Shown piece by piece: positions 41,839-54,238 of a stretch of 64,000 nt of DNA; position 1 is the first letter of the stretch; every line of letters begins with the position of its first letter. The notes below the pieces were generated by a model, which saw only the letters and a program-made list of their open reading frames with translations, was not told where the DNA came from and did not search any database. The translations under genes were made by a program, and so were the position numbers. Source of the stretch: Spinacia oleracea (taxonomy: Eukaryota > Streptophyta > Magnoliopsida > Caryophyllales > Amaranthaceae); assembly GCF_020520425.1 (NCBI RefSeq), contig NC_079490.1:1736001-1800000 (forward strand). The letters run 5' to 3'.

Positions 41839-44800
41839 ATGGTGGGAGCTTTCTCTTTACTAACTTCCCCTGTCATAGATTCTCCACATACTTGTCCCTG
41901 TATTTGTTTGGATACTATGAGTTCATCTAGTATGAATCTCAAGAACAGTGGAGATATTGGTTTAGGAAGGAAATCAACTGGTAAAAAACAATCAAGGAGC
42001 AGACAGATTGGATCATTGGAGCTGAGTAGCTCTTTTGTTGATTCTGGGAAAGAATTTCTGGGAATTGTGAATGAGAGAAGCTCAAGAAAGCTAAGGAAAG
42101 TTAGAAGCCCTGTGATTGTCAGTGAACTTGGAGGACAGTATGAGGACGGTTTCGAGGATGTCAAGACGGTAACATCTTAATTTGGGAATTTGCTATAGAT
42201 TATAATTCTTTTTGTTATTTTTTTGATAATTATATGCTACTTGGTAAAAGATTTCATTGCTAATTTTGCAAAGTGGACTTATATGATTCATGTCTTCAGT
42301 TACATGGCTATTATGAACAGTTTTAGCTTGTTAATAATCATATTGTATCGAAATTCTTTGTGGATACTGCAAAGTGGACTCATACCATCAGTTAGATAGT
42401 TAAATTGAAAGGTGTTAGCTAGTTAATTAACAATCATATTGTATTGAAATTTGTTGTCGATACTGCAAAGTGGACTCGTATCATCAGCTACATAATTATA
42501 AACTTATAATGAAATGTTATAGCCTGTTAAATCATATTGTAACGAAATTCATTGGTGATACTGCAAAGGGGACTTATATAATCAGTTATACGATTCTAAC
42601 GAAATGTCTTAGACTGTTAATAATCGTATTGAATCTGATTTTGTCATCGATGCTGCAAAGTGGAGTCATGTAATCAGTTGTATGATTACAGGTTAAATGA
42701 CTTGTACTGATATATGCATGTGTAGCAATAGAATGTAAAGATCATGAATTCAGCTTGTGGTTCGATTTCACAGGCTGTCTATTTTAGGCTTGGGATTTTC
42801 TTCTACTGAAGAAAACTAAAAAGTTTTATCCTTTCTTTCCATGCCACAAACATTTAAAAATTCAATGCAAAAAATCTTCTCTGTTTTCTTAGTTATTTTG
42901 AGTTAATGCATTTCATCCTGATCCTGAATTGTAGAATATAAACCTCTAGAGTGTCAGATTGTCATATATGCGCATACTTCCTCAGGTTCATGCTATTCTC
43001 TGTATTACTGACATCAACTGATCTGTAATTTATCTTAAAAGAAGTCCTAAACTTGTTTATATACAATAGGCTATCACAAAAGTTTATGAAACAAAGTCTT
43101 ATTTCATGGTCACACTACTTGGAGAAAACTTGTTACCCAAAGCAAGTTAGGGGGTGGAATTACGCAGCCTTTTTCCTACGAATACAAAGTATTCCTTTGA
43201 AACCTCGATGTGAAGAAGAACCATTTATAATTCTGAATTTCCTAATGAATTGCAAGTGAAGAATCATTATTATCAAATGGCGAAACAAATTTTTTTTTGG
43301 TTCTACTACGAGGAGTTCCCACCGCCTTCGGCGAGGTAATCTCCCGTGGGAGTTTGCATGGGTACCTCGATGGGCAGCATCCCTCCCAGTTGAGATTTTT
43401 TCCATTCCCAAGGCTCGAACCCGAGACCTTGGTTAAGGAGCAAAAGGCCCTTAACCACTCATGCTAACCTCAATTGGTGAATGGCGAAACAAATTGAATC
43501 TTCTGAATCCATTTTGTTTGATCAATTTTCCAATTTTACTCTATAACAAACGACTTCTGTTAAAATTGGAGAATACATTCTATGTTGATGACTAACGATA
43601 TTGTCTTTTTCTTATCCATCAACTTATCTACGAGTAATATTTTTATTGATAAAGATTTTTGTTCATTTTTGCTTTGCAGCAATTACTCAACTATTTTACA
43701 TACAAAGCTACAAGGACTGTCCTAACCCAGCTTTACGAAATGAACCCCACTCATTATCAGTGGCTCTATAAGTAAGTAGGCGAATCATAATTTTTGACAG
43801 TTTTTATCTAATTGTATATATTTAGAGGCCGTTATCTTCTTCTTCTTCTCACTAGATGCTAGTGTTGGCTCAAAACTGTATATATGGCTCTGTTCTGTTC
43901 GACTTATTTTGACTTATTTCAGACAAGATGAGTTCAGATGAGTTCAGATGAGTTCAGATAAGTTCAATTAAGTTTAGATAATATAAGTTCAGAAAAAATA
44001 AGTTTTTTCCAGACATTTTTACACACAAATAAGTCTATTTCGGATCAAATTAGTTCGGATAAGTTCAGATAATATAGATTCAGACAAAATAAGTCGAATA
44101 GAAAGGAGCCTTAGAGGCCAATTTTACTGGGTTGTGTTGCATATTCTTCATGACAATACTAATTCTATAGTGACAAACACTTTGAATGCTTGAATGGAGT
44201 TCTTGTTTGGTTATTTCTAGCTTGATATCAAATCAAAACCAAGCATGCAGACTTCAGAGTTTACAACTGTTTCACAAAGCTTGAATATAATGTCTCTTTG
44301 TAAGAAACATCTTTGTTTACACTTAGTCTTCTGCGATTCCTGTTATTTTGGATTGAAGACAGATAACTCCTATCAAATGTGTGTGCACCATGTCAATTTA
44401 GCATTTGATGAAATGCTCAACATTTCAGAGTTTTTTCTGTGTCATGGTTTCAAGAAACTGCAGTTTTTCTGGTTTTATGAACTTTGGTTTTGTATATGCA
44501 GTTTTCTCGTTGCTAACAAGCCTGGAGATGGGAAAGTCTTCATCCGCAACCTTGGGAAGGTAAGTTTCTAAAGACATACTTCCTCCTTTTCAAAATGATC
44601 TTACATTTTCCGTTTTAGCCCGTTTCATAATGTTCTTTACACTTTGCTTTGTTCTATTTTTTGACATGAAAATTTACTACCTTACCCCTCTTACCCCACA
44701 ATATTTACATTTTACTCACTCTCTCTTACTTTATTCATTTTTTTCTTACACTCACCCACATTTTTACACATTTCTCTTACTTTATCCATATTTTATTATA

Positions 44801-45294
44801 TTCAACCAACTTTTCTACTTTTGTCTTAATATTTATGCAAATAGGAATCGTAAAGATCTTTATGAAACGAAGATACACTATAAAATTCATGATCTCAGAA
44901 TATATAACACAACCTTCAAACTACTCCCTTCCAAAATAAGGCACCAACCTACCAAAATGCCAAGGAAAACTCATCAGTTTTTACTGCTCTTATAATTTGA
45001 CAGGAAAGGCAAGATCTTGCAGAAAGAATAATGGTAACACGCCTTCATTTATATGGAAAATGGATTAAGGTCTGTTCATCTTCTCTTTCTCTGTATCAAT
45101 TAACAGAAAGAGTGTTAGAATTGTTTTGATGTATTTCTAACCTTCATTTTTTTTCCTGCATTTTGATACAGAAATGTAACCATGCTGAAATATATCAGTT
45201 CATATCAGATGAAAACTTGGCGTTGATGCGTGAAAAATTATTGGAGACAATTGTATGGCCTTCAGATGACACAAACACAGAAAAAATTGGTTAA
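41839..45294 (+). CDS. RBCX: RbcX, Rubisco assembly chaperone, chloroplast
   Basis: Five exons, in frame: 41839-42168, 43680-43771, 44502-44559, 45004-45069 and 45172-45294, encoding 222 residues. The ATG at 41839 is preferred over the in-frame ATG at 41785 because a probable leader intron (donor gtgagt at 41743, acceptor ttgtaag at 41834) removes the latter. Residues 1-100 form a Ser/Arg/Lys-rich transit-type leader. The RbcX core follows: QLLNYFTYKATRTVLTQLYE, MNPTHYQWLYNFLVANKP, then ERQDLAERIMVTRLHLYGKW and a C-terminal EKLLETIVWPSDDTN. RbcX is an all-helical dimer that clamps the C-terminus of the Rubisco large subunit after chaperonin folding and promotes L8 core assembly. The eukaryotic type I or II assignment is not made here. 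Confidence 0.9.
43292..43479 (-). mobile_element. tRNA-derived SINE in RbcX intron 1
   Basis: The 16-bp aatggcgaaacaaatt flanks it exactly (43276-43291 and 43480-43495). On the minus strand it opens with caccaattgaggttagcatg and agtggttaaggg (A-box region), then ggttcgagcc (B box), and ends in an A tail. It is 188 bp. This is a full-length-looking copy with one clean target duplication. Confidence 0.92.
43886..44110. mobile_element. 'ataagttcag' TIR MITE in RbcX intron 2
   Basis: The ends ggctctgttctgttcgactt and aagtcgaatagaaaggagcc are inverted repeats. Between them gatgagttcag is repeated three times in tandem. TTA follows on the right (44111-44113). Confidence 0.7.
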
Positions 45295-46873
45295 TTTAAA
45301 TCTGAGGGTAATCAATTTTTCGCTACTAGCTCATCGACTGCCCTATTTTGGTGTCATTTTATCTTCATTGAAAAAAGATTAAGATGAACAATACTATGGT
45401 GCATTTTGTAGATGCTTTTGTACCTAGTATTAGTTGTTTTAGGTTCATAATTGTAAGGAATTATATTCTGAACTACACTTTTTTAGATATGGAGTATATG
45501 GTATCAATTTTTAAAGTAAAGTGCTTGATGGTAGTATTGACAAGTATGGAGTATGAAGCAAGAACACTAGTGATTGGATTGACTATTTCAGGGAAATGAT
45601 TTTGGCACATTCACTGTGAGAGCATGGTGCTTTACTTGTATAAAGGGGTATCAAAATCAGTTCCCACTATTTTGATACTAGTGTTTTCATGTGAAAAAAC
45701 CCATATAAAAAGTCATGTGATCTTAAAGTCGGGTCAAATTTCATACTTTAGGATTTTCAATTTAATTTAATGCAAGTAAAGGTGATAAACGGGTATTTTG
45801 GATTTGTTACAAGTTGGTTCATGTCAGATAGCCTTTGTGTTTGGGTGGGAGACGGGTGGGGTATGTTTGGCGTTTCTTTCAAGTTCAATAAATTATTGGT
45901 CCAGGATACAGTCTACCATGGGTCGAGTGGCTCAGGTCCATATCATTTCAGGTTTATAAGTTTATAACCGATCAGGTTCATTCAGTTCAACTAAAGTAAA
46001 CCGGTGTATGACTACACCTATAAATAAATTGTCTCTTTTCATCTTCTCTTTGTGATACAAGGATGTCTTAGAGTCGCGCGATCACATCTTCCAATGTCTT
46101 AAAAATTGGAGGATTATCATTCTCTATAGAGGATATTCCCCATTTTTACAAAAACTTAAAAGTTGGTTATTGTGTATAGTACTTTAGTACATCATGAATG
46201 ATATTTAAAGTGACAAATGAGAAGTGAAAATGAGAGTGACATGTGACTTAAGTTGGTTTTATTAACCTTAATTAATTTATGCTAAAATAAAAACTAGGAA
46301 GTTGTAATTAAGCTAAGAATGTAGGTAGACTTCAATGTGTTCAATCGAATATTATTTAGTACTTGTCGGATGCTGTTATTTTGCCTCAACTAACTCACCT
46401 GTTTTAACGGCCCGTTATTGGCGCTACATAATGGCTTGAGCTCCGGCTAAGCTAGGCTAGGCTAGGCTCACCAATAGCTAGCTTCACTTGAGCTCATTGG
46501 TTAGCGTGCCGCTCAAAACTTTGGCTCATTCACCAAGTGGCTAGCTAGCTAGGTCTTGGTTTTGTCTATAACAAAATAGCTAGTTTGCCAGTCCTAGTAG
46601 ATCATAGCAAATTCAGATAAGTTCAGGAAAAAAAAAAGGGTTCTCTAAGTATAATTGATAACTTAAATAAGTTCAGGAAAAATAAGTGAAAATCAGGTGA
46701 ATAGAACGCACTCTTAGTAAATTTGAGCTCATTGGTTAGCGTGCCGCTCAAAACTTTGGCTCATTCACCAAGTGGCTAGCTAGCTAGCTAGCTACAAGTC
46801 CTGGTTGTCTATAACAAAATAGCTACACTGATTACCGGTCAATAAACTTCAGCTAGTCAAAATAAGTTATATA

Positions 46874-47048
46874 GGCTTTGTTCTGTTCATCTTTTTTCCA
46901 CATATTTCAGGAAAAATAAGTTCAGATAAGATAAGTTCGGGAAAAAGAAGAGTTCTCTAAGTACGATTGATCGATAACTAAAATAAGTTCTGATAGATTT
47001 AAATAAGTTTAGGAACAATAGTGAAAATCAGATGAATAAAATGGATCG
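46874..47048. mobile_element. 'ataagttcag' MITE copy
   Basis: It begins ggctttgttctgttcatctt and ends gtgaaaatcagatgaataaa followed by atggatcg and TTA. The interior repeats aagttcaggaaa-like motifs. The left flank is ATA rather than TTA. Confidence 0.6.
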
Positions 47049-48149
47049 TTAGTAAATTTAATTAGAGAGAATCAAACCATCCCGACTGGATTCCTTTTCT
47101 ATCCCACATCCTAGTAGATCATATCAAAATTTAGTTAGCTTAATAAAACTTATGAAATGATATTTACAACAATTGTTTTAATGGGTAAAGGTAAAATTGT
47201 TGTATGACTTCACCTATGGATTAACCTCTGTTTTTCTTTTAATCTTTTCTGACACGATCCAGTTCGATCTGGCAATCCACTCTCCATCTTAAGAGATTTT
47301 CAAATTAACATCTCCTCACTTAATTTAGATTTTTTTTTCCTCTCATATCCTAGTTGATTGCGCACTACAATATGATCTTTCTTTTCATTTGGTGTTTGGA
47401 TTAAATGAAGATGAACTGAATTTAACTTAAACTTAATTTACTGGATCCGAAATGCAAATGAACTGACTTGAACATAGTGTGCATGATATTCAATTAATCA
47501 AATTGAACTCAATTGAAGAAAAATTGAAACACGTCCAAAATAACAAGATCTTATTTAGTTAAGCTAGGTGCAAGTCCTGCAACTAATAAAATGAAATAGC
47601 TCTTACGTTGTTTATTATCTTAATAATGTTTTAAAATATTAAAACAAGCAATTAATTATTTTGAATGAAAATTGATAATTTGATATTCCCATAATTGATT
47701 TCTTGACTCTCTTTTTTCACTCGAAGCTAGAGAAGGTACTACAATAGCATATTCAGACCTACATTTTGGATGCAAGCTTTTGGATATTTAAGGTTTAAGA
47801 ATTTAACAACCACATATTCAGCATGAAAAGTAAATATAACTGAGCAAACTAGTTAACTAACAAAGCCTGCATTTTATTTAATTTTAATCCCCACCAAAAA
47901 GAAAATAATGCATGCTTTTGGTAAAGTAAATAATTATTGCAAAGGTAGAAATAAATAAATGTTGCCAATTATTTTTCATTGAAACAAAATAACAAATAGT
48001 ACTGAGGGGCATTATTGGCAGTACTGGTGACAGTATGTCGATAATACTGCCAATTAATCAATTATACATTCATTTAATATTATATATACGGTTCTCATAA
48101 ATAAATAAATAAAATAAGAACACCCAAAAACAAAACTATATTTATGAAG

Positions 48150-48850
48150 TATATTTTATTGTCTAGGTTATGTAATGTCCTTAAATATTTACTAAGTGCT
48201 TAAAGGAAAAAAAATAAGAGTCATATTTATTTAACATCAAGTTATTGTAAATTGTCTCATATAAATTTATTCGTCAGCTGATTGATTAATATAGTATGAA
48301 ATTCCCGTCAAAAAAACAATATAGTACTCCGTATGAAATTAACTATGCATTCGTTTAACATTATACTTGTAAGTTGTATATATGGAGTATATTTTATTTA
48401 CTAGGCTAAGTAATGTCCTTCAATATTTACTAAGATGCTCAAAAAAGAGGTTGTTTCGTTTAACGACAAGTTATTGTAAAACTGGCTCATATAAATTTAT
48501 CCGTCAGCTAATTGATTGATATAGTGTGGATTTACTCTAAATAAATAAGATAATTACAAAACAAAATCCGGATTTAGAAAATAAATTGATATCCAATACG
48601 ATAAGATACGACTTACTCAATCCCCGTAAATATGTACTAAAATGCTTTAAATGGAAGTCGAATTCGTTTAACAACAAGTTATTATAAGACTGTCTCATAT
48701 AATTTATCCGTCAGCTAATTGATTGATATACTATGAGTATTACGGAAAATGAAATTACTCTAAATAAATAAGATAATTGTCAAACAAAATCCGGGATTTA
48801 TTTTTTAAAATGATATCCAATACGATAAGATACGGCTTACTCAAATTAAA
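48150..48850. repeat. Three diverged ~215-bp tandem repeats
   Basis: The blocks caagttattgtaaa, ctcatataaatttatccgtc and agctaattgattgatatag recur at about 48236-48300, 48472-48530 and 48675-48740. The later units add ataaataagataatt and gatatccaatacgataagat. No coding function is apparent. Confidence 0.7.
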
Positions 48851-49323
48851 AAGTGTTATTTATAAATAATTGAATATATAAAGAGTTAAAGATATGTTAT
48901 TTTGTAGGGACAAAAAAAATGACAAATTAGTATTTCTATAAACCTAAATTATCTCTCTCTCACCTCCCTTCTTTTTCTCCTCTCTTTCCTGCCTCCTTTC
49001 TTTCTCTCTCCCCTTTCTCTCTCTAGATCTTCCTCCATTTTCCTCCTACGCCTTGTTTAATTTGATTCCTAATAAAAAAAAGTTTATGATCATAAAAGCT
49101 TCTTTAATTCAATAAAATTTATCTTCTTCTCCAATTTTAGTTTTGAACAACAACAAACAAAAGGTATGTTCCCTAAAGAACTAGTAATATTATTTCTCAT
49201 CTTTCAATAAAATGTTAATTTTTTTCCTTTAACTTTTTCGTTTTTTTTAATCCATTTGATCTTATTTATATATATTTGTTTCGTGTTTTTCAGTTTTTAA
49301 CAACTCTCACAACAACAACAAAA

Positions 49324-49902
49324 ATGGCACCACCACCAACAAGTATCACAAGAAGAAAAACCCAAAAACCATCAACATCCCCAACAACAACAACAGCAAC
49401 AAGAAGGATTATGACTAGGAGTATTTACAAGAAAGAGCAATTGCTATTACTCAACCAAGAGAAGAAAACCCCTCATTCTTCTTCAAAGAAAGGTTATAAT
49501 CGTCAGTTTTTCGACGAGAATGAATCGAACAACTTCATCCACAACGGAAAAAGAAACACCAGCAACGAGAATGAATCAAACAACGTCATCCACAACGGAA
49601 AAAGAAACACCAGCAACGAGAATGAATCAAACAACGTCATCCACAACGGAAAAAGAAACACCAGCAGAAACAACAACAGTTTGAATAGCAGTAATAACAA
49701 CAACAACAACGATGTTCTTTGCACAACACCAAAGTCGGAGAAATACAAGATACCAGAAATCAATACTTGTCCACCAGCACCAAAGAAGCCAAGAAATAGT
49801 ACATGTTTATTTCAAAAAAGGAGGCCAATTACCTTTTTTGCTCATCCTGATTTAGACAAGTTCTTCATGTTTGCTACCCCAATGAGAGATATCAAGGTTT
49901 GA
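49324..49902 (+). CDS. SIAMESE-related-like (SMR) cyclin-dependent kinase inhibitor
   Basis: One coding exon of 192 residues, ending in TGA. A 5'-leader intron (donor gtatgt at 49164, acceptor ttttcag at 49293) places the ATG at 49324 rather than the in-frame ATG at 49276, which lies in the intron. The C-terminal part carries SMR landmarks: CTTPKSEKYKIPEINTCPPA, PKKPR, then FFAHPDLDKFFMFA. SMR proteins bind CDK-cyclin complexes and push cells from mitosis to endoreduplication in the nucleus. The N-terminal half is basic and Ser/Thr/Asn-rich and contains three 17-residue repeats (NENESNNVIHNGKRNTS). At 192 residues it is longer than most SMRs (about 80-130). Family placement rests on the short motifs only, so a KRP-like or related inhibitor is not excluded. 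Confidence 0.75.
   Translation: MAPPPTSITRRKTQKPSTSPTTTTATRRIMTRSIYKKEQLLLLNQEKKTPHSSSKKGYNRQFFDENESNNFIHNGKRNTSNENESNNVIHNGKRNTSNENESNNVIHNGKRNTSRNNNSLNSSNNNNNNDVLCTTPKSEKYKIPEINTCPPAPKKPRNSTCLFQKRRPITFFAHPDLDKFFMFATPMRDIKV
49513..49665 (+). repeat. Three 51-bp coding repeats in the SMR-like gene
   Basis: Units at 49513-49563, 49564-49614 and 49615-49665 are 17 codons each. Units 2 and 3 are identical in DNA sequence; unit 1 differs at a few bases. Each encodes (N/D)ENESNN(V/F)IHNGKRNTS. Confidence 0.95.
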
Positions 49903-52190
49903 ATTTAATTATTTTCCACCCCTTAATTAATTATATAATTAGGTTTTCGATCAACTGGGTATTAGCACGGCCACAGACTAGTTATCGGATTAATCCCTAG
50001 TATTAGTAATATTAGTGTGAATGAGGTTTTTAGCAAAAAATAAACCCTTTTTGGTAAAGGGTTTTTTTTTTAATTTTAATTTTAATTATAGGTGACCTTT
50101 TTTTTTTTTTTTGGGATAAAAAACAAATATGAAAGAGGTCACAATCTCACTGACCAAATGATAAATCAAGCATGGGGTTTGTTTGGTTATCCTATTTTGG
50201 TTTTTAGTAGAATTAGTATTATTATTATTTTCTGGTTGTGGTGAGCCTTGAACAAGGAATCTTACTGTATAAAATTTTAATTTTCATGGTGTGAAATTGT
50301 AAATTATTTAATTTAATTTCTTGTTTTTCTTAGTTAATTTCTATTTTATTTTTTGAATGTGGTCAAATCAAAAGAAAGCAAAATGCTTTTGATGAATCTT
50401 CTTTAATTTCTTGTTTGTGCTTCTAATTAATTAAAAATCTTGTATATATTTTATTTAATTTTCTTTTTTATATATTCTTGCTTTACTTTAATAGCCGTCC
50501 AATTTGGTTGGTTGAATGTTATTTGGGATTATATTGGGCAAGAATAAAGCAAACTTTGGTACCAAATTATTCAAACGCATTAAAAAAAGATATCACCCAC
50601 AACTATTCTTGGTCATAATTATCCCTTAATTGTGTTTAATTAGCATAGCATGACTCACAATTAGGCTTAAGATGAGTCACAATTAGGTATTGATTTGGCA
50701 ACAAATCAAGTACCGTATCATCGCCTTTTTATATATAGTTCGGTAAAAATCAGCTGATATTCTACTTTAATCTAGCGTGAATTTGTAAGATTTTAATTTT
50801 ACTACTACTATCTCGTGTGAGCGAATATTTTCATGTCATATTAAAAGCGAGATTTTTTTTATGATGTGAAATTTATAGTCCAATAATTTTTAATTTTACT
50901 ACTACTACCTCGTGAGCGAATATTTTTATGTCACGTCAAAAGCGAGATTGTTTATATGATGTGCAATCCATAGTCTAATAATTTTCAACATTCAATGAAT
51001 AGTAATAATTTAGTATAGTTCATTCATACTAAGGAAATGATGATAAATGAACAAAATCATTAGTTGGAATTGGTCCGCCATGCAACATGTACTACCATGT
51101 GGCATACCTCATATAATATCGGATCATATCATATTATATCATTCGCAGATTGTATAGTAGATTAGATTGTGTAGTAACAAAATTAATTATTCCTACAACG
51201 TGTATAACGTACTATATACCATGTGACATACTGCATATCGTATCATATCATATCATTCGCATAATGGGTAGTAAATTAGATTGTGTAGTGAAAAGAATTT
51301 ATTCCTACTAACATACTATTTACATGCATGCCTATATATTCTCCTTTTTATTTTATTTTTGATCAAAAATTAAAAAGGGTTTCCACATTATTCCACAAAA
51401 GAAAGTGATCAAGTCAAGAATTCCACTTTTGTGTGCTCAATTCATCAGCACATACGTATATTTTCAGCTTTATTAACGATCCCCACACGAGTTTGATTGA
51501 ATATAATGGTCCATAACAAAGACAATGACTCAACTAATGTTATGATCCAACCATTATTTAATTAACCAGCACAGGTGTGTTCTCTTCAACTTATAATGTC
51601 TGAAATCGTCTAAATTTATCAGAATTTTGACACTGTAAAGTATTACGTGCGCCCGAGAAGTATATACACTTGTTAGTCTGATACGTAGTATTATATATCG
51701 CAATCACACAATAACAAAGGAATATCATAGTGAATACGAATATACGTAATATGTACGTTTAATTATCTTTTAAGGAGTAGTTAAATATCAAAAGCAAAAT
51801 GATTTGCAAAGATCATCAAAATCCATATAAACGGCATATGAATATATAATATACATATTAAGCCTCTTAATTGGACCTCGAAATATTATATTTCCTTAAT
51901 TATATTTTGATGGGGTGGTTGGAGAAAGGAAAAGGGGAACAAATTGGAATAATTCCATTATACTTTTAGTTAACGCGTGGGACATATAATAGACAAATGA
52001 AATAATTGATCTTGTTATTGTGAACTACTCCATAAATAAGCCATAGTACTATACATAATTGCATATACATATTCTTCCCCTCAAAAATAATTGCATATAC
52101 ATAAAGATAGTGACTAGTATTATTATAATATAACTTTTTATGTGGATAACAAGGAAAAAACTTTTACTTACCAGAAAAATGATCGATTGT
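49903..52190. other. AT-rich intergenic DNA with two short tandem duplications
   Basis: A ~100-bp unit (ttttaattttactactacta, gcgaatattttcatgtca, aaaagcgagatt) occurs at about 50785-50885 and 50886-50985. A second pair (catatcattcgcag ... attagattgtgtagt) occurs at about 51108-51195 and 51229-51310. No gene is seen. Confidence 0.5.
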
Positions 52191-52197
52191 TAATAAC

Positions 52198-52512
52198 ACA
52201 AATTCTTATTTACATGGGGTGTACGATAAATATTGTATATCGAAGTTAATGTTAACGTAAAATGCTTAAAAGTTACCCGTATATATGTAAAAGTTATCTA
52301 TTTTTTAGTGATAAAAAATTTCAATTTAATAAAAAATATTTCTTCAAAACTACTAATAATGTAAAAAGTTAATCATTTAACCCTTTAAAATGTTTATCTA
52401 TCAATTTTTTTTAATAATATAAAAGTTCAAGAAAACTGGGTAAAAGTTAGAGAAAATTGGGTAAAAGTTATGTTGGTGTACAATAAATTTATTGTACACC
52501 TTGTGCATACAA
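52198..52512. mobile_element. Fold-back MITE with palindromic ends, family copy 2 (inverted)
   Basis: It is the reverse-orientation relative of 5552-5872: it starts acaaattcttatttacatgg, and ends in the same 26-bp palindrome at about 52475-52500 followed by ttgtgcatacaag. The interior includes taaccctttaaaatgttta. Confidence 0.65.
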
Positions 52513-53473
52513 GAACTTTTGTGTTAATAAAGAGTAGTGATAGTGGAATATACTCCATAAACACCAACTTTATTCACTGGAGTATTTTTCAGTATTCTAT
52601 CAGGGTGTGTCATTTTTCGCCTTAAAAAAATAAGTTTTAAGAACAATAATTAATTTCATACTTCGTATAGTTACAATAAGGTCATGTAAGGTCGACAAGT
52701 ATCAGTCAGGTCCTACATATAAGTCTGCCCTCTTAAGTATACTCTCTTCCATTCCGGTTTGATCAGATCCTTTAAGTTCTAATTATAGTTTATCAGGTAT
52801 AAAAACGTCAATTAGGTTTAATCAGTTCTAATAAGTTCATCCGAATGACAATTACGTACTGTGTATGATAGATTACTGTTTCATCTGATAATAAAACTCA
52901 TATAGTGATGGGTAATCTATCCAGTGGGTAGATGTAGCAAAGTTCGGACGGCAATTATTTAATATGATTTGACATTTTAATAAATTAAGTAGGGGGTAGA
53001 AGGGAATCCAAGGAAGAAAATGGCTCGTGCGGGTAGTGATCATTGTCATTGTTAGTAGGGAATTTCGAGAAATACCCTCCTTTTTTGCCACTAATAAAAA
53101 ATCATTTTTTTTATGTATCATTATTATAATAATAATAATATATTTTTTAATTATTATTATAATAATATTATGGGATTGAAGATAATGGGTTGGGGTTTAC
53201 CTCATTGTATGCAGGGTATGCAGCAGATTGTTGACATTAACTGCCAATAAATTTGGGGTTTCTATTTTTTGCAAATCTTCAGAATTTAACTTGGTGTTTT
53301 TTGGGGGAGGCCAATTGTTTACTGATCAAGTGACTTAATAACTTTTTGATTATGACATGGGGTTTTTTTTCCTGCTTTAGATTCCCTTTTACAAGGCATT
53401 TTGCAGTCTTAGCCTGCCATTTTTTGGTATTTATGGTACACCCATGTTATTCTTCTTATTTCTCATGATGACA
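52513..53473. other. Intergenic DNA, nothing recognised
   Basis: The DNA is AT-rich with a TTATTA microsatellite near 53122-53170. No gene or bounded element is seen. Confidence 0.4.
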
Positions 53474-53789
53474 TAAAAGATGGTACTGGGTCGGGTCTGC
53501 TTAACATGGGCACGATATCGTGTGTTACAGGGCCGTATTCGGGTTGTATTTTTTGGAAAAAATACGACATGTTCCGATACGTACGACAGGAAAGATTCAA
53601 TTAGTGAAATGTTGAATTAGGCTTAATACGTAAGCACAACACAACACGGCAAGAAAGTACGTGTACTTGGTCCTGGTGTAGGTCTCCCTTGTCAAATGTT
53701 TGGCACATCACAGAACTACATAAATAGTAAGCGGGTTTGGCATGGGCCGATCCAAAGTTACAGGCTCTATAAGGAACACACATCTTTTT
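53474..53789 (+). repeat. GCCCGA-rich family copy with recognisable ends
   Basis: The left end aaaagatggtactgggtcgg and right end acacacatctttttg keep the family's agatggt/ccatctt termini in weakened form. The middle shows ttttttggaaaaaatacgac. No exact 9-bp duplication is seen. Confidence 0.6.
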
Positions 53790-54043
53790 GATAAGCTACT
53801 AGTGCGGCTTTATTTATGTTTCCTTTAGCGGGGGCTTAAATACATTTGTTGTTAGAAAAATTATCTAAAATTTGAAGGATAGTGACTTTGAGAGACGATG
53901 GCTTTGTTATCTCACTTAAAATAAGTTTCAGTATTACAGGTTAAGTTATAACAAAAAGAGTTACCAATAAAATCTCCGCTCAAATTGAGGACTTGTGTAT
54001 ATATAATAGTCACATATTCGAATCTTCTTCCCCATTTATAATT

Positions 54044-54206
54044 GTCGGTTGGTTCAGTGGTGATTGGGGCTTAACTTGGTAGGAGTGACCCGTGTTCGAT
54101 CTCCCGTGACAACAATTGGGAGGGGACTGGAACCTATTCACCCAGAACTCACCCCGAATCCGGATTAGCCATAAGGGTGAACCGGGTGCTAACGCCAAAA
54201 AAAAAA
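54044..54206 (+). mobile_element. tRNA-type SINE with a 32-bp target duplication
   Basis: The 163-bp body begins gtcggttggttcagtggtga (A-box region), has gtgttcgatctcc (B box) and ends in an A tail at 54197-54206. The 32-bp flanks 54012-54043 and 54207-54238 differ at one base. A truncated relative lies at 20026-20155. Confidence 0.92.
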
Positions 54207-54238
54207 ACATATTCAAATCTTCTTCCCCATTTATAATT

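Larger units (their letters stand above)
45295..49275. other. Gene-poor AT-rich interval with repeats
   Basis: Near 46440-46860 a ~75-bp block (ggttagcgtgccgctcaaaa ... caccaagtggctagctagct) occurs at about 46499-46560 and 46734-46800, with GCTA microrepeats. Right parts of the ataagttcag MITE end at 46713. The interval 47050-48100 shows nothing but AT-rich DNA. A TC-rich leader-like stretch at 48950-49025 precedes the SMR-like gene. Confidence 0.5.

Noticed and set aside
43292-43479. tRNA gene suggested by A- and B-box motifs
   Set aside because: It has an A tail and flanking target duplications and no cloverleaf I can draw, so it is a SINE.
44630-44995. 121-codon open frame in RbcX intron 3
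   Set aside because: It is Tyr/Phe/Leu low-complexity and lies between two well-supported RbcX exons.
49503-49763. 86-codon minus-strand open frame with repeats
   Set aside because: It is antisense to the 51-bp coding repeats of the SMR-like gene.
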